Assembly: GCA_964632165.1 (NCBI GenBank)
Contig: CAZWCZ010000062.1
Coordinates: 1-5,373 of the forward strand
Length of the DNA: 5,373 nucleotides
Direction of reading: 5' to 3'
From: SIG299 sp964632165
GTDB lineage: Bacteria; Bacillota; Clostridia; Lachnospirales; Lachnospiraceae
Positions 1 to 5,373 of this stretch are shown here, piece by piece. The notes under the pieces are model-generated. The model ran no database searches. It was given only the letters and a program-made list of their open reading frames with translations, and was not told where the DNA came from. A program made the position numbers and the translations under genes. Every line of letters begins with the position of its first letter. Position 1 is the first letter of the stretch.

Positions 1-2
1 AT

Positions 3-56
3 ATTGATCGCATAGAAAACCTGATCGGATATTTTTATGCGACGGAAAGAATATAA
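3..56 (+). CDS. Possible C-terminal tail of an upstream gene (partial)
   Basis: One frame is open from the window edge to a TAA at 54-56. It encodes about 17 residues ending in GYFYATERI, a plausible charged and aromatic protein C-terminus. The other two forward frames stop within the first 15 bases. If real, this gene ends only 27 bases before the AIM24-family start and probably lies in the same transcription unit. The stretch is too short to assign a family. The same bases also form a hairpin (8-42), so this could instead be non-coding leader sequence. Confidence 0.35.
   Translation: MDRIENLIGYFYATERI
8..42 (+). other. Inverted repeat / hairpin
   Basis: TCGCATA at 8-14 is the exact reverse complement of TATGCGA at 36-42. 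The pairing extends inward through one G·U pair and three A-T pairs, giving an 11-bp stem around a 13-base loop. No T-run follows on either strand, so it does not look like a classical intrinsic terminator. It may be a processing or mRNA-stabilising structure at the junction between genes, or chance pairing inside a coding tail. Confidence 0.4.
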
Positions 57-69
57 AAAATAATGAAAA

Positions 70-76
70 GAGGAGG
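70..76 (+). promoter_or_regulatory. Ribosome binding site deciding the AIM24-family start
   Basis: GAGGAGG lies 7 bases before the ATG at 84. An in-frame ATG at 63 is upstream of this site and has no purine-rich Shine-Dalgarno sequence of its own, so 84 is the supported start. Confidence 0.85.
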
Positions 77-83
77 ATTTGTC

Positions 84-764
84 ATGAAATATGAAATAAA
101 AGGTACACCGCTTCCGGCAGTGGTATGTCAGTTGGAAGCAGGAGAAAAAATGATTACGGAACGCGGATCCATGAGCTGGATGTCCGTGAATATGGAGATG
201 GAAACAAGTGCAGGAGGTTTTGGAAAGGCACTTGGCAGGATGTTTTCCGGAGAATCTATGTTCCAGAATACTTACACGGCGAAAGGAGGGGAAGGAATGA
301 TTGCTTTTGCTTCCAGTTTTCCGGGAGAGATCCGCCCATTTGAGATTGCACCGGGCAGGGAGATCATCGTACAGAAATCCGGATTCCTGGCGTCAGAAAG
401 TACCGTGCAGTTAAGCGTACATATCCAGAAAAAGTTTGGCGCAGGATTTTTTGGCGGAGAAGGATTTATCCTTCAGAAACTTTCCGGGTATGGGACTGCT
501 TTTATTGAAATTGACGGAGCCGTTGTGGAGTATACACTGGGACAGGGAGAAAGCATTGTATTAGATACCGGATATCTTGCAGCCATGGAAGCAACCTGTG
601 ATATGGAAATCAGACAGGTACCCGGACTGAAAAATAAATTATTGGGTGGCGAAGGATTCTTTAATACCATTGTTTCCGGGCCGGGTAAAGTATGGATCCA
701 GACAATGCCGATCAATAAAGTGGCAGGAGCAATAGCACCGTTTATTTCGACCGGTAATAATTAG
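84..764 (+). CDS. AIM24 / TIGR00266 family protein
   Basis: A 226-residue protein recognised as the bacterial AIM24 (TIGR00266) family, named after the yeast mitochondrial protein AIM24. Evidence is the overall pattern: an N-terminal MKYEIKGTPLPAV strand, a Gly-rich segment at residues 44-57 with FSGESMFQN following, then repeated GGEGF motifs at 124-128 and 188-192 that each lead into LSGYG- or VSGPG-type turns. The family folds as tandem beta-rich units. Length is typical. There is no signal peptide or membrane segment, so it is probably cytoplasmic. The molecular function of bacterial members is not established; the mitochondrial relative is linked to inner-membrane organisation. The start at 84 is chosen over the ATG at 63 because of the Shine-Dalgarno site between them. 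The stop is 10 bases before the next gene, suggesting co-transcription. The family call is firm; the role is unknown. Confidence 0.88.
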   Translation: MKYEIKGTPLPAVVCQLEAGEKMITERGSMSWMSVNMEMETSAGGFGKALGRMFSGESMFQNTYTAKGGEGMIAFASSFPGEIRPFEIAPGREIIVQKSGFLASESTVQLSVHIQKKFGAGFFGGEGFILQKLSGYGTAFIEIDGAVVEYTLGQGESIVLDTGYLAAMEATCDMEIRQVPGLKNKLLGGEGFFNTIVSGPGKVWIQTMPINKVAGAIAPFISTGNN

Positions 765-774
765 AGGGGGTTCC

Positions 775-1563
775 ATGACAAAGTTCAGATTAAGGATAGA
801 AAATAAAAATGGCAGGATCCTGGCAGAAAAAGCAGGAGACGGAGCAGTGCATCTTGTTTATGAACATGCTTATGAAGAGGGAGATGTTATCATTTTGGAA
901 ATGGAAGGGGAAAACAGGCTGGTACATTTTCAGCCGGAGGATACCCTGGCTCCCTCCTTGTGTTACATCACAGGGACTGTGACCTATCAGATCCCATTCG
1001 GTGAAAAGAAAAGAGTGTATTCACCTAAAGCGTTTTCCGGAGAAAAGCACTATATCTGTGCCAGGGAAGCAGAAGAAGGAGAAGGAAAAGAATATCGGAA
1101 CCTTGCCCTGAATACTGCGGATCAGCATGTGTTTTCTAATTGTTATCCGCATGCGAGTGCAAATGTCGAGACTAGGGGAGAATCTGTATTTGAAGCTAAA
1201 AATGCCATTGACGGTGTGAAGGAAAATCACAGTCATGGAGACTGGCCGTATGCTTCCTGGGGGATCAATCGTGATCCGAATGCACAGATGAAACTGGAAT
1301 TTGGAAGAAAAGTCCGTGTGGATGCGCTGAAGATCTATCTGCGTGCAGATTTTCCACATGACTCTTATTGGACAGAAGGAACCGTGACTTTTTCGGATGG
1401 AACAACGGAAGTGCTGCGGTTTACGAAAACAGACCGGGGACAGAAATTTTCCATTCGTGAGAGGGAGATTGAGTGGCTGACTTTTGGAAAACTGAAAAAA
1501 GCGGAGGATGAATCCCCATTCCCGGCATTGACACAATTGGAAGTTTACGGAAGAGATGCATAG
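775..1563 (+). CDS. Discoidin/F5-8C-like carbohydrate-binding-type protein, cytoplasmic
   Basis: A 262-residue protein in two parts. Residues 1 to about 100 are beta-strand-rich and not recognised. From about residue 107 the sequence has the look of a galactose-binding-like/discoidin (F5/8 type C) jelly roll: an NLALNTA opening strand at 109-115, a NAIDG motif at 143-147, DWPYASWG at 156-163, a middle strand FGRKVRVDALKIYLR, a strand FSDGTTEVL, and a closing LEVYG at 255-259. Such domains usually bind glycans or other polar ligands, often on secreted proteins. This protein has no signal peptide, membrane anchor, catalytic domain or cell-wall sorting motif, so it is probably intracellular. AGAGGGGG at 763-770 is its ribosome binding site and overlaps the stop codon of the AIM24-family gene. 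The discoidin-like fold is inferred from motif order; the ligand is unknown. Confidence 0.7.
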   Translation: MTKFRLRIENKNGRILAEKAGDGAVHLVYEHAYEEGDVIILEMEGENRLVHFQPEDTLAPSLCYITGTVTYQIPFGEKKRVYSPKAFSGEKHYICAREAEEGEGKEYRNLALNTADQHVFSNCYPHASANVETRGESVFEAKNAIDGVKENHSHGDWPYASWGINRDPNAQMKLEFGRKVRVDALKIYLRADFPHDSYWTEGTVTFSDGTTEVLRFTKTDRGQKFSIREREIEWLTFGKLKKAEDESPFPALTQLEVYGRDA

Positions 1564-1576
1564 AACCTGTTCGAAA

Positions 1577-1603
1577 AAAACGGAAACCTAAGAAAACGGA
1601 AAC
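1577..1603 (+). repeat. 11-base direct repeat pair, candidate operator
   Basis: AAAACGGAAAC occurs at 1577-1587 and again exactly at 1593-1603, a centre spacing of 16 bases. It lies upstream of the response-regulator gene. OmpR/PhoB-type regulators commonly bind tandem direct repeats, often with about 10-11 base spacing, so 16 is not the usual geometry. The bases are seen; the operator role is inference. Confidence 0.35.
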
Positions 1604-1608
1604 AAAAC

Positions 1609-1630
1609 TTTAACATTTCCATGCTAACAT
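1609..1630 (+). promoter_or_regulatory. TAACAT repeat pair with possible -10, candidate promoter region
   Basis: TAACAT is present at 1611-1616 and 1625-1630. The second copy matches 4 of 6 bases of a -10 box. No good -35 box sits 16-18 bases upstream of it, and the corresponding position falls at the edge of the AAAACGGAAAC repeats. That layout would suit an activator-dependent promoter. This is the only gap ahead of the five-gene unit, so a promoter is expected somewhere here, but its exact position is not resolved. Confidence 0.3.
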
Positions 1631-1663
1631 AAGGAATAACAAAAGCTGTCGCGGAGGAAAAAC

Positions 1664-2335
1664 ATGTTTCAGATATTGGTTGTGGAAGATGATAAGGAAT
1701 TAAATAAGACGGTATGCTCCTTTTTAAATCATAGTGGTTATGAGGCTATTGGATGTCTGAATGCCATGGACGCATATGATGCGCTGGAAGAGCATGTATT
1801 TGATCTGATTGTATCGGATATCATGATGCCGGATGTTGACGGGTTTGAGTTTGCAGGCAACGTGAGGATGCTGAATGAAAATATCCCGATTTTGTTTATG
1901 ACGGCACGGGATGACATTGTATCAAAGCAAAGAGGATTCCGTATCGGGGTGGATGATTATATGGTAAAACCGGTTGACCTGGATGAGCTTTTTTTGCGTA
2001 TTGGAGCACTTCTCAGACGGGCAAAGATTGCATCCGGCAGAAAGTTGGAAATCGGCAGCTTTGTGATGGATGCAGATGAACATACGGCGTATCTTGGAGA
2101 GGAAGAAATCCCAATGACAAACCGGGAGTTTAGCATACTCTATAAACTGTTGTCCTATCCGAAAAAGACATTTACAAGGACACAGTTGATGGATGAATTT
2201 TGGGATGCCGGAACGGAAACGGCACCCAGGGCAGTGGATGTATACATGACCAAACTGCGAGGAAAGCTTTCCGAATGCAAAGAGTTTGAGATTGTAACGG
2301 TATACGGACTCGGATATAAGGTGGTGCTGAAGTGA
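1664..2335 (+). CDS. OmpR/PhoB-family response regulator
   Basis: A 223-residue two-component response regulator of usual length. The receiver domain (about 1-118) has all conserved residues: the acidic pair D9/D10, phospho-acceptor D52 in SDIMMPDVDG, T80, and K102 followed by P103. The C-terminal winged-helix DNA-binding domain (about 128-223) shows the PMTNREFSIL helix, the recognition-helix region with RAVDVYMTKLRGKL, and the closing VYGLGYKV wing. Phosphorylation by the adjacent kinase should promote dimerisation and DNA binding. GGAGG at 1653-1657 is 6 bases before the ATG. The stop codon overlaps the kinase start (GTGA), so the pair is probably translationally coupled. The direct repeats just upstream are candidate self-regulatory sites. 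Subfamily naming (PhoP, VanR, KdpE and so on) is not justified by what is visible. Confidence 0.95.
   Translation: MFQILVVEDDKELNKTVCSFLNHSGYEAIGCLNAMDAYDALEEHVFDLIVSDIMMPDVDGFEFAGNVRMLNENIPILFMTARDDIVSKQRGFRIGVDDYMVKPVDLDELFLRIGALLRRAKIASGRKLEIGSFVMDADEHTAYLGEEEIPMTNREFSILYKLLSYPKKTFTRTQLMDEFWDAGTETAPRAVDVYMTKLRGKLSECKEFEIVTVYGLGYKVVLK
2318..2324 (+). promoter_or_regulatory. Ribosome binding site for the GTG-started kinase
   Basis: AAGGTGG ends 7 bases before GTG at 2332. It is embedded in the last codons of the response-regulator gene, which supports a GTG start and coupled translation. Confidence 0.7.
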
Positions 2336-3405
2336 CAGAAAGACGATTGTGGGGGAAAATCCTCAGAGGATTTTATCATTATCTGATGTTCTTCTTTGTG
2401 GTTGCATTTGTAGTTACCTGCTCTATGAGCCTGTTTGTTTCCACCTTGTCAGAAACTCTGCAGCTGGAATTTACGGAGGAAAACCTGAATGCAGCGGCAA
2501 AGCTGACCTTTGGCAATGTTCTCCTATTAAGTGTCCTGTTTACCATAATTGATTTATTTCGTCGAAAACTTACCACAGAAAAGATAACAAAACGGATTGC
2601 AGAAGCAGCAAAACGGGTCGTAAGAGGGGAATTTCATGTTCGTATCGCACCTTTGGGTACATTTATCGCGGATGAGAGCATAAATGAAATCGTAGACTGC
2701 TTTAACCGGATGACAGAAGAACTGGAAGGAGTGGAACTGCTGCGTTCAGACTTTATTGCGAATGTGTCACATGAAATAAAGACGCCGTTGGCAGTTATAC
2801 AAAATTACGGTACGTTGCTGCAGGCACCGGAAATGGAAGAAGAAAAAAGGATCGCATATGCCAAAGGGATTACAGACAGCACACGCCGTCTGGCAGATAT
2901 GATAACAAATATATTAAAGCTGAACCGATTGGAGAAGCAGCAGATTTTCCCTAAAGCAGAGGTTTATGATCTGAGAGAACAGCTTTGTGAATGTCTGCTT
3001 GATTATGAAACTGTCTGGGAGAAAAAGAATATTGAACTGGAAATCCGGATGGAAGAGGAAGTAATGGTGACAACAGATCGAGAACTGTTGGTATTAGTGT
3101 GGAGCAACCTCTTTTCCAACGCGTTCAAATTTACACCGGATAATGGCACCGTGTCGGTAAAACTGGAAACGGACGGAGAAAATGCCATAGTGCGGGTTTC
3201 GGATACCGGCTGCGGCATATCACCGGAAGTCGGCGAGCATATCTTTGAGAAGTTTTATCAGGGAGACACTTCACATCAGACACAGGGGAACGGACTTGGT
3301 CTGGCACTTGTAAAACGGGTGGTAGATATCCTGCATGGTGAAATCAGCATAGAAAGTACGTTGGGAAAAGGAAGCACTTTCCTTGTGAAGTTCAGGAGGA
3401 ATTAA
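2332..3405 (+). CDS. Membrane sensor histidine kinase (HAMP-HisKA-HATPase)
   Basis: A 357-residue sensor kinase starting at GTG. Two membrane segments (about 17-39 and 60-76) flank an outside loop of only about 20 residues, too small for a folded sensor domain. A HAMP linker spans about 77-132. The HisKA domain has the H box SHEIKTP with phospho-acceptor H147 and a downstream dimerisation helix to about 202. The ATPase domain carries the N box with N259 and N263, G1 box DTGCG at 291-295, F box IFEKFY at 304-309, and G2 box GNGLGL at 319-324. All catalytic motifs are intact. It should autophosphorylate and pass phosphate to the regulator encoded just before it. The small loop resembles kinases that sense within the membrane or through a partner membrane protein; the adjacent multi-pass protein is an obvious candidate partner, though that is inference. 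Confidence 0.95.
   Translation: MTERRLWGKILRGFYHYLMFFFVVAFVVTCSMSLFVSTLSETLQLEFTEENLNAAAKLTFGNVLLLSVLFTIIDLFRRKLTTEKITKRIAEAAKRVVRGEFHVRIAPLGTFIADESINEIVDCFNRMTEELEGVELLRSDFIANVSHEIKTPLAVIQNYGTLLQAPEMEEEKRIAYAKGITDSTRRLADMITNILKLNRLEKQQIFPKAEVYDLREQLCECLLDYETVWEKKNIELEIRMEEEVMVTTDRELLVLVWSNLFSNAFKFTPDNGTVSVKLETDGENAIVRVSDTGCGISPEVGEHIFEKFYQGDTSHQTQGNGLGLALVKRVVDILHGEISIESTLGKGSTFLVKFRRN
3394..3399 (+). promoter_or_regulatory. Ribosome binding site for the GTG-started membrane protein
   Basis: AGGAGG sits inside the last kinase codons, 7 bases before GTG at 3407. This is strong support for a GTG start only one base after the kinase stop codon. Confidence 0.85.
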
Positions 3406-3406
3406 A

Positions 3407-4306
3407 GTGAAGGATTGGAAACGTATCGGTGAAAAGATATTGTTTTTGCCGCTTGGGTTAGTTCTGCTTTTTGTGGCAGCAGCGGCAGCTATGCTGATTT
3501 TGCTTTTTGGCAACGGTTTGGAGGAATGCTGGTATGCTTATGCCGTATATGTATTTGCTTTTTATACACTTATGGTAATAACAGCGGCATGTGTGCGGAC
3601 AGTTCCGAAAAGCTATAGGAGCATAAAAGAGAAGTTGTATCAAAATGCTTATACAAAGAGATATCTGACAGAAATACCTTATAAAACAAAGGTAAATCTG
3701 CATGCATCGTTGTGTGGAAATCTTTTCTATGTTGCCTATAATGCAGCGGCAGCAGTTCGATATCAGACGCATTGGTTTGCCATTTTTGCCATTTATTACG
3801 GGATCATGGCAATCATGCGGTTCCTGCTGGTACGATATCTTGGGAAAAACCAGGTGGGGGACAGCCGGTTGGGCGAACTGAAGCGATCCCGTGTGTGTGC
3901 CTGCCTTTTATTGACGGTAAACCTTACGCTGTCCGGAGTTGTGTTAATGATGATATACTATGGAAGAGGATTTCATTATCGCGGATATCTGATTTATATT
4001 ATGGCTGCATATACATTTTATATTACCGGAACAGCAATCCGAGATTTGATTAAATACCGAAAATATAAAAGCCCGGTCATGTCAGTTTCTAAAATTGTAA
4101 AGCTTGCTTCGTCTCTCTTTTCCATGCTATTTTTAGAGACAGCAATGTTCGCACAATTTGGAGGGGAAACCTCGGAAGAAACAGAAAAAATAATGATTAT
4201 GATGACCGGTGCCGGAATTTGTGCCATTGTTGTCGCTATGTCGATATATATGATTACACGTTCCACAAAAGAAATCAGAGTTTATGGAAACAGGGAAAAG
4301 GAGTAA
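3407..4306 (+). CDS. Multi-pass membrane protein of unknown function
   Basis: A 299-residue integral membrane protein that I do not recognise. Hydrophobic segments are visible at about 12-34, 43-63, 101-118, 122-142, 163-185, 193-211, 233-251 and 262-283, suggesting eight membrane spans. The longest soluble stretch (about 64-99) is basic and tyrosine-rich, with RSIKEKLYQNAYTKRYL, and is likely cytoplasmic by the positive-inside rule. There is no ATPase motif, obvious catalytic signature or known transporter motif. The C-terminus is short and charged. It starts at GTG one base after the kinase stop, with an excellent ribosome binding site, so it is almost certainly made together with the kinase. 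It may be a sensing partner of the kinase, a transporter or a membrane-stress output; the sequence does not decide between these. Confidence 0.85.
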   Translation: MKDWKRIGEKILFLPLGLVLLFVAAAAAMLILLFGNGLEECWYAYAVYVFAFYTLMVITAACVRTVPKSYRSIKEKLYQNAYTKRYLTEIPYKTKVNLHASLCGNLFYVAYNAAAAVRYQTHWFAIFAIYYGIMAIMRFLLVRYLGKNQVGDSRLGELKRSRVCACLLLTVNLTLSGVVLMMIYYGRGFHYRGYLIYIMAAYTFYITGTAIRDLIKYRKYKSPVMSVSKIVKLASSLFSMLFLETAMFAQFGGETSEETEKIMIMMTGAGICAIVVAMSIYMITRSTKEIRVYGNREKE

Positions 4307-4312
4307 CAAAGA

Positions 4313-4717
4313 ATGGAACCAAAACAGGAAAAAGACAGCTTCTGTTTTACGTATTCAGCAAAGGAACAGGAAGAACTGAAAGAAATTCGTCAGAAATATG
4401 CACCACAGGAAGAGAGTAAGATGGATAAGCTTCGCAGAATGGATCATCAGGTAACACAAAAGGCAACGATGGTATCGCTGGTCATCGGAGTTCTCGGAGC
4501 TTTGCTTCTTGGAAGCGGGATGAGCTTATCGATGACAGAACTGGGAGCAAATCTTGGAATGACGGGAACAGTTGGAATGCTTGTCGGATGCACAATCGGA
4601 GTGGCCGGGATCCTTCTGGTTGTCCTTTCGTATCCGGCATATCAGTCTGTTTTACGTAAGGAACGGGAAAAAATTGCTCCGGAAGTTTTGAAACTGACCG
4701 AAGAATTGATGAAATAA
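4313..4717 (+). CDS. Small two-TM membrane protein of unknown function
   Basis: A 134-residue protein with a charged, probably helical N-terminal region (about 15-50, including KEQEELKEIRQKYAP and KMDKLRRMD). Two Gly-rich membrane segments follow at about 53-74 and 83-105, then a charged C-terminal tail with YPAYQSVLRKERE. The layout predicts a hairpin with both ends in the cytoplasm. I recall similar small proteins in gut Clostridia without a defined role, but I cannot name a family. AAGGAG at 4298-4303 precedes the ATG by 9 bases, and the gap from the previous gene is 6 bases. The charged N-terminal helix could mediate oligomerisation or contact with the larger membrane protein, which is inference. 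Confidence 0.85.
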   Translation: MEPKQEKDSFCFTYSAKEQEELKEIRQKYAPQEESKMDKLRRMDHQVTQKATMVSLVIGVLGALLLGSGMSLSMTELGANLGMTGTVGMLVGCTIGVAGILLVVLSYPAYQSVLRKEREKIAPEVLKLTEELMK

Positions 4718-4731
4718 GGAGGAAACGAAAA

Positions 4732-5259
4732 ATGAACACAGTAGAAGCAATTTTCAGCAGAAAATCGGTACGCAGCTTTTGCGGCTCATTGGAAAAAGAA
4801 GAATTGGATACGGTACTGAAAGCAGCATATGCATCGCCGATTGGTCGTGCTCAGTATCAGACGGTGCATCTTTCGGTCATCAGCAATAAAAAATTGTTGA
4901 AAAGAATCAATGAGAGTGCCAAAGAATTTTTTGGAAATCCTTCCATAAATCCATTATATGATGCTCCGGTATACATTCTTGTTTCAGCAAAATTAGCTTC
5001 TCCGGAGGACAATGTTGGATTTTCTAATTGTGCAACGATTGTCGAAAACATGGCACTTGCTGCGACGGAACTCGGAATTGGGGCCTGCCATATCTGGGGT
5101 GCCACCATTGCCTTGTCTCAAAAGGAAGAGATTTTGAAGGAGCTTTCGCTTCCGGAAGGATTTACCCCGTGTTGCGGTATTATTCTGGGTAAAACCGAAG
5201 AGATTTATACACAACGGGAAATTCCTGAGCAGCGAATAGTAACGGATTATATAGAGTAA
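4732..5259 (+). CDS. Nitroreductase-family FMN oxidoreductase
   Basis: A 175-residue member of the nitroreductase superfamily, at the short end of its range. The N-terminal RKSVRSF (R10, S12, R14) matches the R-x-S-x-R phosphate-binding motif for FMN. AAYASPIGRAQYQTVH at 31-46 is the typical following helix-turn, and ALAATELGIGACHIWG at 108-123 is the conserved helix leading into the flavin pocket. Family members are usually homodimers that bind FMN and use NAD(P)H to reduce nitro compounds, quinones or other acceptors. The physiological substrate cannot be read from the sequence. The protein has five cysteines including a C147-C148 pair. It has no signal peptide, so it is cytoplasmic. AAGGAGG at 4716-4722 overlaps the previous stop and is 9 bases before the ATG. 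In-frame tandem stops (TAA TAG) end the gene, followed by the operon terminator. Confidence 0.92.
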   Translation: MNTVEAIFSRKSVRSFCGSLEKEELDTVLKAAYASPIGRAQYQTVHLSVISNKKLLKRINESAKEFFGNPSINPLYDAPVYILVSAKLASPEDNVGFSNCATIVENMALAATELGIGACHIWGATIALSQKEEILKELSLPEGFTPCCGIILGKTEEIYTQREIPEQRIVTDYIE

Positions 5260-5279
5260 TAGAGAAGAATAAAAAGAAG

Positions 5280-5329
5280 CGGACACTAAAAATACGTTCC
5301 TATACGTAATTTTGTGTCCGTATTTTTTT
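5280..5329 (+). terminator. Intrinsic terminator closing the five-gene unit
   Basis: CGGACAC at 5280-5286 pairs perfectly with GTGTCCG at 5314-5320. After one bulged base the stem continues with AAAA/TTTT, a single A·A mismatch, and TACGT/ACGTA around a short TCCTAT loop. A tract of seven Ts (5323-5329) follows. This is a long stem, placed 20 bases after the nitroreductase stop. The A-rich bases before the stem could give weaker termination on the minus strand as well. Confidence 0.92.
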
Positions 5330-5342
5330 GCACCGAAAAATG

Positions 5343-5365
5343 TAACAAATTAGTATAAAATGTTA
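5343..5365. promoter_or_regulatory. Possible promoter/operator of a gene beyond the window
   Basis: After the terminator, TAACA at 5343-5347 and TGTTA at 5361-5365 form an inverted repeat around an AT-rich centre containing TATAAA at 5354-5359, a good -10 match. No convincing -35 is found at the right distance; TTGCAC at 5328 is weak and is 17 bases only from the poorer TAGTAT. The window ends before any gene, so direction and function are not settled. Confidence 0.25.
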
Positions 5366-5373
5366 TGTTTTTT

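Noticed and set aside
63..83. Upstream in-frame ATG adding seven residues to the AIM24-family protein
   Set aside because: The strong Shine-Dalgarno site at 70-76 lies inside this extension and is ideally spaced for ATG 84; typical family members begin with the MKYEI-like segment.
1021..1536. 171-codon open frame on the minus strand opposite the discoidin-like gene
   Set aside because: No ribosome binding site precedes its start, its composition does not look like a folded protein, and it lies fully antisense to a well-supported gene. Other minus-strand frames in the window fail for the same reasons.
1564..1663. Intrinsic terminator after the discoidin-like gene
   Set aside because: Only the short TTCGAA palindrome and an A-run are present; no stable stem followed by a T-run is visible, so read-through into the regulator operon remains possible.
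1664..3405. Assigning the kinase/regulator pair to a named system such as PhoPR, VanRS or KdpDE
   Set aside because: All catalytic motifs are generic to the OmpR/HisKA families and no diagnostic sensor domain or target gene is present.
3407..4717. Reading the two membrane proteins as a BceAB-like or other ABC transporter
   Set aside because: There is no ATP-binding subunit in the window, and neither protein shows permease signatures such as a large extracellular domain.
4732..5259. Calling the flavoenzyme a dihydropteridine reductase or a specific NfsA/NfsB enzyme
   Set aside because: Only the superfamily FMN-binding pattern is visible; substrate-level names would be guesses.

Overview
The window looks like chromosomal DNA from a low-to-moderate GC Gram-positive anaerobe, most likely a Lachnospiraceae-type Clostridium relative. 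The basis is dense co-directional packing, strong AGGAGG-type ribosome binding sites, two GTG starts, heavy use of GGA, AGA and ATA codons, and the mix of families. The species cannot be named from this. All supported genes are on the + strand and no gene-free gap exceeds about 100 bases. I found no tRNA, rRNA, CRISPR array, insertion sequence or phage gene.

Left part (1-1563): a possible 3' tail of an upstream gene (3-56) overlaps an 11-bp-stem hairpin. It is followed by an AIM24/TIGR00266-family protein (84-764). Ten bases later comes a protein with a C-terminal discoidin/F5-8C-like carbohydrate-binding-type domain and no signal peptide (775-1563). The tight spacing suggests these two are co-transcribed. 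No terminator is visible after the second gene.

A 100-base intergenic region (1564-1663) carries two short direct-repeat pairs. It is the only plausible place for the promoter and operator of the next unit.

Right part (1664-5329): a five-gene unit with gaps or overlaps from -2 to 14 bases. It encodes an OmpR/PhoB-type response regulator, a two-TM HAMP-containing histidine kinase with a short outside loop, an unrecognised protein with about eight membrane segments, an unrecognised small protein with two membrane segments, and a small FMN nitroreductase-family protein. A strong intrinsic terminator closes it. The simplest reading is a self-contained envelope- or redox-responsive signalling unit. 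The kinase senses something in or near the membrane, the regulator controls transcription (perhaps its own), and the membrane proteins and flavoenzyme are sensing partners or outputs. The signal, the targets and the role of the two membrane proteins cannot be read from the sequence.

The last 44 bases after the terminator hold an AT-rich, imperfectly palindromic, promoter-like segment that probably belongs to a gene beyond the window.
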